From assembly GCA_007693595.1 (NCBI GenBank), contig REDI01000039.1:1-64000 (forward strand): DNA of 64,000 nt, given 5' to 3'. The stretch's first letter is position 1. Each line of letters starts with the position of its first letter. A program made the translations under genes and the position numbers. Shown here in pieces: positions 1 through 9,366 of the stretch. This DNA comes from Deltaproteobacteria bacterium. Its GTDB lineage: Bacteria; Myxococcota_A; UBA796; GCA-2862545. Below the pieces are notes generated by a model that made no database searches, was not told the origin of the DNA, and saw nothing but the letters and a program-made list of their open reading frames with translations.

Positions 1-3000
1 GTCCTGCCCATCGCAGCTCTGGTCGACGCGATCGTAGGGGACCTCCTCGGCGTCGGGATAGATGGTCTTGTCGTTGTCGTCGCAGTCCTCGCGGGGGTCG
101 AGCCCCTCGGGCCAGCTCAGGCCGCTGGGGTCGGGCAGGGCCTCCCAGGTGTCGCGCTCGATGCCCGCGAAGCCGTCGGCGTCGAGGTCGAGCAAGTCCT
201 GCCCATCGCAGCTCTGGTCGACGCGATCGTAGGGGACCTCCTCGGCGCCGGGGTAGATGGTGTCGTCGTTGTCGTCGCAGTCTTCGTTGTTCGTGACCCA
301 ATCCCCTTCTTCGGGGCTCTGGCACGCGACCTCAGGCTCCAGGGCTTCGAGGTCGCCGAAGCCGTCGCCGTCGTTGTCGGGGTACCAGTCATTGGCCCCC
401 TCGGCCCCCAGGTAGGGATCGCCATCGCAGTTCCAGTCGATCTCGTCGCACTGTTCGGTGGCGCCGGGGTTGATCTCGGGGTCGTTGTCGTCGCAGTCGA
501 GCGGCTCGTCGCGCACGCCAGGCTGCCAGTCGCCGGGCGCGTTGGGGTGGAGGTCGAGCAGCTCCCAGTCCGCGCGGAGGATCCCGGGCCAGGTGTCACC
601 GTCGACATCGACGAGATCGAGGCGGTCGCAGTCCTGATCGATGCGGTCGTAGGGGACCTCCTCGGCGCCGGGGTTGATGGTGGGGTCGGTGTCGTCGCAG
701 TCCAGGGCCTCGTTCAGTCCCTCGGGCCAGTGCAGGGTGGGATCGCCGTCGGGTAGGGCTTCCCAGGTGGAGCGCTCGATGCCTGCGTAGCGGTCGGAGT
801 CCCGGTCGAGGAGGTCCTGGCCGTCGCAGCTCTGGTCGATGCGGTCGTAGGGGATCTCGGTGGCTCCTGGGAAGATCGTCTCGTCTTTGTCGTCGCAATC
901 TTCGGGCTTGTCGTCGAAGATCTCGGGCCAGGGGAGGTCATCGGCGTCGTGGATGTCGAGGTACGCCAGCTCGGAGATCCCGGGGAATCCATCTTCATCG
1001 ACATCGAGGAGGTCTTGCCCGTCGCAGCTCTGGTCGATGCGGTCGTAGGGGAGCTCTTCGGCGCCGGGATAGACGGTGTCGTCCTCGTCGTTGCAGTCGA
1101 GCTCCCCCTCGAGGCCCCCGGGCCAGACGAGGCTGTCGTCACCGTCTTCGATGGCCTCCCACTCGGTCTGGAGAATGCCTGGGAACGCATCGCCGTCGAC
1201 GTCGACCAGATCGAAGCCCGTACAGTTCTGGTCGATTCGGTCGTAGGGGACCTCGTCCACGCCGGGGTTGATCAAGGGGTCGTCGTCGTCGCAGTCTTCT
1301 TCGCCGAAGAGCTCGGAGGGCCACGTCAGGCCGCTCGGATCGGGCAGGGCTTCCCAGGTGGCCCGAGCGATGCCGGCGTAGGCGTCTTTGTCGAGGTCGA
1401 GGAGGTCTTGCCCGTCGCAGCTCTGATCGATGCGGTCATAGGGGGTCTCGATCGCGCCCGGAAAGATGCTCGGGTTCTTGTCGTCGCAGTCCTCGGCCTT
1501 GTCGATGAAGGGGTCGGGCCAGGGCAGGTCATCGCCGTCGTCGATGGCGAGGTAGGCCGTCTGGGAGATCCCGGGGAAACCATCGGTGTCGACATCGAGG
1601 AGGTCTTGCCCGTCGCAGCTCTGGTCGACGCGGTCGTAGGGGATCTCGGGGGCGTCGGGGTAGACCAGCTCGTCTTCATCGTTGCAGTCGAGCTCGTCGT
1701 TGAGACCCCCGGGCCAGACGAGGCTGTCATCGGCGCCTTCGATGGCCTCCCACTCGGCCTGCAGGATGCCGGGGAAGGTGTCGCCGTCGACGTCGACCAG
1801 ATCGGCGTTGGTGCAGTCCTGGTCGATGCGGTCGTAGGGGATCTCGACACCCTCAGGAGAGATCGAGGCGTTGAAGTCGTCGCAGTCCAGCGGCTCGTCC
1901 CGCACCTCGGGCGGCCAGAGCCCAGGGGCGTTGGGGTGGACGGGGAGCGCTTCCCACGCGGTGCGCAGGATACCAGGGTAGCTATCTCCGTCGAAATCGA
2001 CGAGATCGAAGGTGTCGCAGTCCTGATCGATGCGGTCGTAGAGGATCTCGGGAGCATCGGGGTGGATGTCCTCGTCGCTGTCGTCGCAGTCCTCGGCCTT
2101 GTCGAGGAAGACCGCGGGCCAGGGCAGGTCATCGCCGTCGTCGATGGCGAGGTAGGCGGCCTGGGAGATCCCGGGGTAGCCATCGGTGTCGACATCGAGG
2201 AGGTCCTGCCCGTCGCAGCTCTGATCGATGCGGTCATAGGCGACCTCGGGCGCACCGGGATAGATCGAGGCGACCTCGTCGTTGCAGTCGACTTCGTCCC
2301 CCTTGAGACCCTCCGGCCAGGTGAGCCCCTGCGGGTTGTCCAGGCTCTCCCAGGTCGACTGGAGGGTCCCGGCGTAGGGGTCGCCGTCGATGTTGAGGAG
2401 GTCCTGCCCGTCGCAGTTCTGGTCGATGCGATCGTAGGCGACCTCCTCTGCGCCGGGGTTGATGCTGGGGTTGGTGTCGACGCAGTCCAGGCCTTCGGAG
2501 AGGTGGCTGGGCCAGTCCAAGGTGGGGTCGCCGTCGGGCTTGGCGAGCCAGTCCTCCTCGCGGATGCCGGCGTAGGTGTCGCCGTCGATGTCGACGAGGT
2601 CGTGTCCGCTACAGTCTTGATCGATGCGGTCGTAGGGGATCTCGGTGGCGTCGGGGTTGATGTCTTCGTCGGCGTCGTCGCAGTCCCCGCCGCGGTGGAC
2701 CCAGTTCGTCGACTCATCAGGAGGAAAGCAGGACTCGATCGGGGCGATGAGGTCGCTGCCCCAGCCGTCGTTGTCGGCGTCGACGTACCACTGGAGAAGC
2801 TCGAGGCCTTCGTTGGTCTCACCGTTGCAGTTCCAGTCGACGTCGTCACACTGCTCGGGAGCGCCGGGGTAGATGAGGGGGTTGTCGTCGTCGCAGTCGC
2901 AGGGACAATCTCCGTCGTGGAGGGCGCGAATCTCGTCGGAGCAGCCCTGGTCGCAGTCGGGCAGGAGGTTGCTGGCGTAGCCGTCGCCGTCCCAGTCTCG

Positions 3001-3480
3001 GCCGTAAACGATCGTAGCGCTGGCCTCGATGTCGACGGCCGTGGAGGGGGTGGTGCCGAAGCCCACGGTGCCGAACACGATGGCGTGACTCCCAGGAGGG
3101 TAGACATAGTCTTCGAGGTTGTCTGGCTGGAAACTCCTGACGATTCTCCAGGCCCCGGGTGTTGAGCCCGAACCAGACTGTTCTATTGCCTCGTACCAGG
3201 GGGTGTCGACGACTTCGGATTCCTCGAACGAGAACAGGAAGAGCCCCGTGCCGCTGACGTAGACCGGGCAGATAGCATGGCGACCTCGGGCCGTGATGTC
3301 GAGGTCTCGAAAAGCGACTCTGTGGTGGAGCTCGAAGTTGGTCGTTACGACAACGAGAGCTTCTAGGGTTGCCCAGTCGCTGCAAGTCGCGCCGCTCGCG
3401 AATGCCTCATCCCGCTCAGGCCCGAAATCAAAGACCGTCGGCTCGGCGCGAGCGAAGAAGCTGAGCAAGAGCAGGAGCAT
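1..3480 (-). CDS. Giant secreted MopE-type repeat protein (partial, 3' end outside window)
   Basis: The first 1,160 codons of a very large exported protein; the frame stays open to base 1. It starts with a Leu-rich signal peptide (MLLLLLSFFARAEP) and about 160 residues without repeats. Then come two classical MopE-like units (DCDDNxPxIxPGAxEQCDxxDWNCxG) and about a dozen ~66-residue units carrying DCDD..., PGAxE, YDRIDQxCxGxDL and DxDxDG. Each unit has two Cys and is very rich in Asp, as expected of Ca- or Cu-binding repeats. MopE itself is a copper-binding surface protein of methanotrophs; the role of the myxobacterial relatives is unknown. The frame was chosen because it alone gives the repeat signature; the long open frame opposite (949-3165 +) is its shadow. 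The upstream ribosome site is weak. Sure of family, unsure of function. Confidence 0.93.
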   Translation of the reverse strand, partial: MLLLLLSFFARAEPTVFDFGPERDEAFASGATCSDWATLEALVVVTTNFELHHRVAFRDLDITARGRHAICPVYVSGTGLFLFSFEESEVVDTPWYEAIEQSGSGSTPGAWRIVRSFQPDNLEDYVYPPGSHAIVFGTVGFGTTPSTAVDIEASATIVYGRDWDGDGYASNLLPDCDQGCSDEIRALHDGDCPCDCDDDNPLIYPGAPEQCDDVDWNCNGETNEGLELLQWYVDADNDGWGSDLIAPIESCFPPDESTNWVHRGGDCDDADEDINPDATEIPYDRIDQDCSGHDLVDIDGDTYAGIREEDWLAKPDGDPTLDWPSHLSEGLDCVDTNPSINPGAEEVAYDRIDQNCDGQDLLNIDGDPYAGTLQSTWESLDNPQGLTWPEGLKGDEVDCNDEVASIYPGAPEVAYDRIDQSCDGQDLLDVDTDGYPGISQAAYLAIDDGDDLPWPAVFLDKAEDCDDSDEDIHPDAPEILYDRIDQDCDTFDLVDFDGDSYPGILRTAWEALPVHPNAPGLWPPEVRDEPLDCDDFNASISPEGVEIPYDRIDQDCTNADLVDVDGDTFPGILQAEWEAIEGADDSLVWPGGLNDELDCNDEDELVYPDAPEIPYDRVDQSCDGQDLLDVDTDGFPGISQTAYLAIDDGDDLPWPDPFIDKAEDCDDKNPSIFPGAIETPYDRIDQSCDGQDLLDLDKDAYAGIARATWEALPDPSGLTWPSELFGEEDCDDDDPLINPGVDEVPYDRIDQNCTGFDLVDVDGDAFPGILQTEWEAIEDGDDSLVWPGGLEGELDCNDEDDTVYPGAEELPYDRIDQSCDGQDLLDVDEDGFPGISELAYLDIHDADDLPWPEIFDDKPEDCDDKDETIFPGATEIPYDRIDQSCDGQDLLDRDSDRYAGIERSTWEALPDGDPTLHWPEGLNEALDCDDTDPTINPGAEEVPYDRIDQDCDRLDLVDVDGDTWPGILRADWELLDLHPNAPGDWQPGVRDEPLDCDDNDPEINPGATEQCDEIDWNCDGDPYLGAEGANDWYPDNDGDGFGDLEALEPEVACQSPEEGDWVTNNEDCDDNDDTIYPGAEEVPYDRVDQSCDGQDLLDLDADGFAGIERDTWEALPDPSGLSWPEGLDPREDCDDNDKTIYPDAEEVPYDRVDQSCDGQD

Positions 3481-3696
3481 CGAACGACCCCGATCAGAGG
3501 AGCGAGTCAGCAGGGCGAGAGAGCGGCGGCGGGTCGCCTAGGCCATCCTAGCCGCAGCGGTCGAGTGGCGGGTGGCAGTCGCACCTGTTCATCTACATAA
3601 TGACCGGCCCCGTTGCCTTACCCACGCGAGCGGTGCACTTACATGGACCTTGCACAGGTCGCGCGATCCGAGCGATGGGCTCCCGCGCGCGGCGGG

Positions 3697-4113
3697 TCAG
3701 CGAGGGGCGAGCCCTGTCGGCGACTTGGGGGAGTCTGCACCGTTCCTGGCCCGCTCCTGCAGCTTGGGCCCAGGCAAGAGCAGGGCCGAAGCCTGCGTGC
3801 GCGCGTCGTCGAGGCTCACCGTCGCGGTCCGGTCGATGTCTAGGCTGGACGGCGTGCTCTGCGTCGGCGCTCCCTCGATCTCGACCCAGTCCCGAGGATC
3901 GACGACCGCGTCGCCCGTATTCGTTAGGGTGACCCAGGTCTGTGGCCCGAAGAGACCATCGTTTTCGCAGACTTGAGCCTGGACGGGGCCGTAGGAGGAG
4001 AGCGGACCACAGTCGGCGGCGCTCAGGCAGCCAGGGAGCAGGCAGACGCCGAGGAGCCCTGGAAGGAAGACTCGGTATAAGTTATGTTTATACCTTTGTA
4101 GTTGCTGGTTCAT
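3697..4113 (-). CDS. Small lipoprotein of unknown function
   Basis: A 138-residue exported lipoprotein. The start at 4113 is chosen because AGGGGGGG lies 6-7 bases upstream and the product then opens with a basic segment (NQQLQRYKHN), a hydrophobic stretch and the lipobox LLPGC. The mature part has a WVTLTNTGDAVVDPRDWVEI segment, like the lamin-tail or immunoglobulin-like folds often found in secreted proteins, but I cannot assign a family. The tail is rich in Ala, Pro and Ser. The first codons are unusually AT-rich (AAATATAAACAT-like codons around 4083-4105), which may help initiation. It lies alone on the minus strand, upstream of the MopE-repeat gene with 216 bp between. Confidence 0.7.
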   Translation of the reverse strand: MNQQLQRYKHNLYRVFLPGLLGVCLLPGCLSAADCGPLSSYGPVQAQVCENDGLFGPQTWVTLTNTGDAVVDPRDWVEIEGAPTQSTPSSLDIDRTATVSLDDARTQASALLLPGPKLQERARNGADSPKSPTGLAPR

Positions 4114-4399
4114 GGGTGCCCCCCCTTCGTTGGTACCCCCATTATACACCTTTGGTGCGAGGGGCTGCACGCGGGCTCGTCGCACACCTGTCTAGCGTAC
4201 GGACGGGGGGCTGGGCGATGGGGTTCATGTCGAAGGGGCTCTCCCATGATCATGGCTGCGCTTGTAGTAGGCTGAGGTTTGACTCGGAGGTCCAATGTTC
4301 GAACTTGAGAAGGCTATGACGATCGGTCGCGCGCCCATAGGCATCCCCGAGGGGCACGGAGCTGCCGTACCACCCCCTCGCGCTCTCTTGGGTCGGTCG

Positions 4400-5326
4400 A
4401 TGCGCCACCTTCTGCTGGCGGCGGCCCTCGTGGGCGCCAGCTTTGGGGGCCCTGCCAGCGCCAACAGTGAGGTCAACGTCAGCTCGCTGACCGCCGATGG
4501 CATGACGGTTCACGATCTCAACTGCACCTTGTCCCGTGGAGGCGGCCTCTTCGCGGGCATCGCCATCGTCGGAGCCATCGCCTCCAAGAAAGACGCCCTT
4601 CACGCCTGTGCGCCCGAGGGCGGCGCCGCCCGGGTCTCGGTGGTCTGGGGCGATGATGACCGCACCCGCATCCTCAAGACGAGCCCTGGGGTCCAGGCCG
4701 ACTGCGTGCGCAAAGCGGTCCGCGCTACCGCCGCCCCTGCCCAGGGCCGCTGCGAGTTCACCGCCTTGCTCGGGCCCGACGAGCAGGCCAAGGCGGCGGC
4801 AGGCGAGCTCGAAGCGACGGGCGAGGTCGATAAGCCACCTCCATCCAAGAAGGACGTCGACGTGAGCAACCTCGAGAACTGGCAGGTGCTCACCTCTCAC
4901 GAGAAGGGGGTGCAGTTCCGAGCCCTCAAGGGGGCCGAGACCACGATCCATACCCTGTCGCTCTTCGAACAGGAGTGGCGCTTGATCCAGTCGCTCCACC
5001 CTCTACAAGCAACCTTCATCCTTCATAACGACGCAGGGCGCGAGGCCGACGCCAAGGTGGCCGACGCCTTGTTCGAAGAGATCACGCCGCGGGCCGTAGA
5101 GCTCTCTTGGTCCACGGTCGGTCAGGGTCGGATCGAGGTCTTCTCCAAAGACTATCGCATCGAGCAGACTCAAGGTCAGAAGTTGACCTTCACTCGGATC
5201 ATCGCCAACGGAGACATCGGGCACTTCGTCATCCTCACGGCCACCGAGCCGGAGATGAAGCCGGAGCAGATCCAAGAGTGGTATCGGTCCCTCCGCTTCC
5301 TCGAGACCCCTTCCTCCAAAGAGTAG
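4400..5326 (+). CDS. Exported protein of unknown function
   Basis: A 308-residue protein with a clean signal peptide (MRHLLLAAALVGASFGGPASA, cleavage at ASA-N). An in-frame ATG at 4295 would add 35 residues in front, but only the start at 4400 places the signal peptide at the N-terminus. The first half has paired Cys residues and a short glycine-rich hydrophobic stretch (FAGIAIVGAIAS). After a charged linker (PPPSKKDVD) comes an alpha/beta region ending in WYRSLRFLE. No family was recognised. It is followed by a hairpin at 5345-5374 and converges on ahcY. Confidence 0.75.
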   Translation: MRHLLLAAALVGASFGGPASANSEVNVSSLTADGMTVHDLNCTLSRGGGLFAGIAIVGAIASKKDALHACAPEGGAARVSVVWGDDDRTRILKTSPGVQADCVRKAVRATAAPAQGRCEFTALLGPDEQAKAAAGELEATGEVDKPPPSKKDVDVSNLENWQVLTSHEKGVQFRALKGAETTIHTLSLFEQEWRLIQSLHPLQATFILHNDAGREADAKVADALFEEITPRAVELSWSTVGQGRIEVFSKDYRIEQTQGQKLTFTRIIANGDIGHFVILTATEPEMKPEQIQEWYRSLRFLETPSSKE

Positions 5327-5344
5327 GGACCCCCCATGCACCAA

Positions 5345-5374
5345 GCCCCGCCACCCTGGGAGGGGTGCGGGGCG
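5345..5374. terminator. Hairpin between convergent genes
   Basis: GCCCCGC and GCGGGGC pair, extended by ACCC with GGGT around a small loop. It lies in the 70-bp gap between two convergent genes, so it could end transcription from both sides. There is no T-tract on either strand. Confidence 0.5.
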
Positions 5375-5396
5375 CGGTTGGGCCTGAGGGCTCGGC

Positions 5397-6944
<1,548 letters not shown>

Positions 6945-6996
6945 CGGGGCTCCAGGGCGAAGCGGGTGGTGGGGGTTCGCGCAGCGCGCGCGAGAC

Positions 6997-7016
6997 TTTA
7001 TCCGTTTATCCGGATA
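6997..7016. promoter_or_regulatory. Candidate SahR-like operator between ahcY and the ArsR gene
   Basis: TTTATCCG occurs twice in perfect tandem (6997-7004 and 7005-7012), and the second copy forms the perfect palindrome TATCCGGATA (7007-7016). The block lies between two divergent start codons, is AT-richer than its surroundings, and adjoins an ArsR-family gene. ArsR proteins bind palindromes of this kind. That it is the operator is an inference. Confidence 0.5.
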
Positions 7017-7078
7017 GGTGGATGAAGTCATCCCCCTTCTCGTGAACTTCGGGTGACGAAGCCCACCGGAGCCTCCCG

Positions 7079-7999
7079 ATGTCCGACGTGCTCGATCGAC
7101 TCCCTGCCATCGTCGAGCCGACCCGAGCCCGACTCCTCCGCACCTTGAGCCGCGAGGAGCTCGGGGTGGGCGAGATCGCGATGGTCGTCCAGCTCCCCCA
7201 GAGCACGGTCAGCCGGCACCTCAAGGTGCTTCACACCGACGGTTGGCTCGACAACCGCCGCGAGGGCACGGCGAGTCTCTTCCGCATGGCCGAGGTCCTT
7301 CCTCCAGGTGCAGCGGCCCTGTGGGAGGTGGTGCGAGAGGCGACCGAGGCCCGCTGGGCCCTCGAAGACGATCTGCGCCTGCGCGCGGTCCTCGACGCTC
7401 GCGTCGTCGACGCCGAGGCCTTCTTCGGGCAGGTCGCGGGTCGCTGGGAGGAGGTTCGGTCGGGCCTGTTCGGCACCACCTACGTGCTGCCGACCCTGCT
7501 CGCGCTGCTCCCCGAGGCCTGGACGGTGCTCGACCTGGGGACGGGCACCGGATCGATGGCGGCGGAGCTGGCGCATGCCGTGCGGCGGGTGATCGCGGTC
7601 GATCGCGAGCAAGCCATGCTGGACGCCGCCCGCGCCCGCCTGGAGGGGCTCGACAACGTCGATCTCATCCGCGCCTCGCTGCACGATCTCCCCCTGCCCG
7701 ACGCCTCGGTCGACGCGGCGCTCTGCTCGCTGGTTCTCCACCACCAGGCCCGCCTGGATCCCATCCTCGCCGAGGCACGACGGGTGCTCAAGCCTGGGGG
7801 GCGCGTCGTCATCTTGGACATGGTCGAACACGACCGCGCCGAATACCGCGCCAGCATGGGCCATCACCACCTGGGCTTCTCGGAGCAGACCCTACGGCAG
7901 GCCCTCGCCCGCAGCGGCTTCTGCGAGGCTCGCTGGCGCGCCCTCCCCGCGGAGCCCGGCGCCAAGGGACCCCCGCTCTTCATCGCGACGGCGGGCTGA
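7079..7999 (+). CDS. ArsR-family regulator fused to a SAM-dependent methyltransferase domain (SahR-like)
   Basis: A 306-residue protein. Residues ~1-85 form an ArsR winged helix ([26 protein letters not shown]). A helical linker follows, then a class I methyltransferase domain from ~150 with motif [10 protein letters not shown], an acidic motif II ([10 protein letters not shown]) and a motif near ALCSLVLHH. Fusions of this architecture next to ahcY match the SahR group, which senses S-adenosylhomocysteine and represses methionine/SAM-cycle genes. Here the gene is divergent from ahcY, so it probably controls ahcY and itself. GGAG lies five bases before the ATG. Whether the second domain still methylates or only binds SAH/SAM cannot be told from sequence. 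Confidence 0.9.
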   Translation: MSDVLDRLPAIVEPTRARLLRTLSREELGVGEIAMVVQLPQSTVSRHLKVLHTDGWLDNRREGTASLFRMAEVLPPGAAALWEVVREATEARWALEDDLRLRAVLDARVVDAEAFFGQVAGRWEEVRSGLFGTTYVLPTLLALLPEAWTVLDLGTGTGSMAAELAHAVRRVIAVDREQAMLDAARARLEGLDNVDLIRASLHDLPLPDASVDAALCSLVLHHQARLDPILAEARRVLKPGGRVVILDMVEHDRAEYRASMGHHHLGFSEQTLRQALARSGFCEARWRALPAEPGAKGPPLFIATAG

Positions 8000-8028
8000 T
8001 CGCCGGAGGCAGGGCGCTCGGCGCTCGG

Positions 8029-9366
8029 CTACTCGGACGCCACGGCGGAAGGCGGGGCGCGGCGCTTGGCGATCCACCAGGCGACGGTGGCGCAGAGGGT
8101 GATCACGAGTAGGGTGATCCCCAAGAGCAGTGAGGCTTGCAGGCCCCAAGCCATGAGGACGATCACGCTGAGAAGGTAGATCGCGGCGCAGATCTGGCCG
8201 GTGAGGGAGGGGCTGGGAAGATCGGGCCTCTTCCAGCGGATCCATAGGACGGCCAGGGCGGTCAGTCCCGAGAAGAGCAGGAGGATGATAGCGGCGCTCT
8301 GTACCAGCTCGAGCAGGCTCTCGCCGAAGAGCAGCCCCAGCGCCAACCCTGCTTGGAGGAGGATGGATCCGGTGGGAGGCCGGCCCTCGGCGCCGATGAG
8401 CCAGGAGGGGAGTACGCCGTCGCGGGCCATCTCGGCATAGACGCGAGGCCCTACCAGGATCATGGCTGAAAGGGCACTGACGAAGATGAGCACGGCGCAG
8501 CCTGACATGATCGCGCCGCCGACCGGGCCGAGCAGCTCTTGAATCACGAGGTGACCGAGGGTGATCGCCTCGGTCTCGGAGGTCGTGACGACCGCCGACT
8601 GCTCGGGCGTCAGGTTCGCGACGAAGACCCAGTTGACGAGCAGGTAGAGCACGGCCACGGCCGCGCAGCCCACGAGCATGGCGCGGGGGACGTCGCGGCG
8701 GGCGGTTCGGAACTCACCTGCGACGTAGATCGCCGCGTTCCATCCGCTGAAGGTGAAGGCGACCCAGTATTGGTGACCCAGGAAGGCGTCGAGGGGGAAG
8801 CTGCCATCGGGGGGCCTGGACGGCGCGGTCCAGGTGGGCCAGGCGTGCTGGCCGAGGGTGAGCCCCACGGCGACGAAGCCGACCACGAGCAGGATCTTGC
8901 CGATCACGAGCGCGTTCTGCGACCACTTCGACCAGTCCAGGCGCGAGGCGTGCACCAGCGAGAGGATCAGGATCAGCGCCGCCCCTAGCCAGCGCGGCTC
9001 GATCCACGGCAGAAGGGTCTTGAGGAAGGCCCCGGCGGAGAGGGCGTCGACCGCGATGCTGGCGGCGAAGCCGATGAGCAGCGAGGCCCAACCCGCCAGG
9101 GAGCCCAGCCAGGGGTGGAGCAGATCGGAGAGGTAGCGATACTCTCCTCCGGAGCGACCGATCAGGCTCGCGACTTCGGCGTAGGTCCGGGCCCCGATCA
9201 GCGCCAGCGCGCTGCCGACGACCCACGACAGCATGAGCCAGAGCGGGTCCAGATCCTGCGCCATGAAGCCGGCCGAGAGAAAGACTCCTGAACCCACCAT
9301 ATTGGCGATGACGATGCCGATGCCCGTGCGCAGCCCGATGGTGCCCGAAGGCGTGGCGGCGCTCAT
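8029..9366 (-). CDS. APC-family amino acid/polyamine permease
   Basis: A 445-residue inner-membrane transporter with about 12 hydrophobic segments. The first carries the APC motif NMVGSGVFLSAGF (variant of GxGIF), and the loop SLIGRSGGEYRYL follows as in L-type and other APC exchangers. The substrate is probably an amino acid, but the sequence does not say which. The ATG at 9366 overlaps the stop of the M14 carboxypeptidase gene (ATGA), so the two are translationally coupled. Uptake of amino acids released by that peptidase is a reasonable guess. It is the last gene of the operon. Confidence 0.92.
   Translation of the reverse strand: MSAATPSGTIGLRTGIGIVIANMVGSGVFLSAGFMAQDLDPLWLMLSWVVGSALALIGARTYAEVASLIGRSGGEYRYLSDLLHPWLGSLAGWASLLIGFAASIAVDALSAGAFLKTLLPWIEPRWLGAALILILSLVHASRLDWSKWSQNALVIGKILLVVGFVAVGLTLGQHAWPTWTAPSRPPDGSFPLDAFLGHQYWVAFTFSGWNAAIYVAGEFRTARRDVPRAMLVGCAAVAVLYLLVNWVFVANLTPEQSAVVTTSETEAITLGHLVIQELLGPVGGAIMSGCAVLIFVSALSAMILVGPRVYAEMARDGVLPSWLIGAEGRPPTGSILLQAGLALGLLFGESLLELVQSAAIILLLFSGLTALAVLWIRWKRPDLPSPSLTGQICAAIYLLSVIVLMAWGLQASLLLGITLLVITLCATVAWWIAKRRAPPSAVASE

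Noticed and set aside
949-3165. 738-codon open frame on the + strand rich in Val, Asp and Gly
   Set aside because: It is the antisense of the MopE-like repeats; repeated GAC/GTC codons keep it open. It has no ribosome site, and only the minus frame carries the DCDD/YDRIDQ signature.
6945-7078. SAH riboswitch upstream of ahcY
   Set aside because: The interval lacks the conserved SAH-riboswitch core; an operator for the ArsR-type regulator explains it better.
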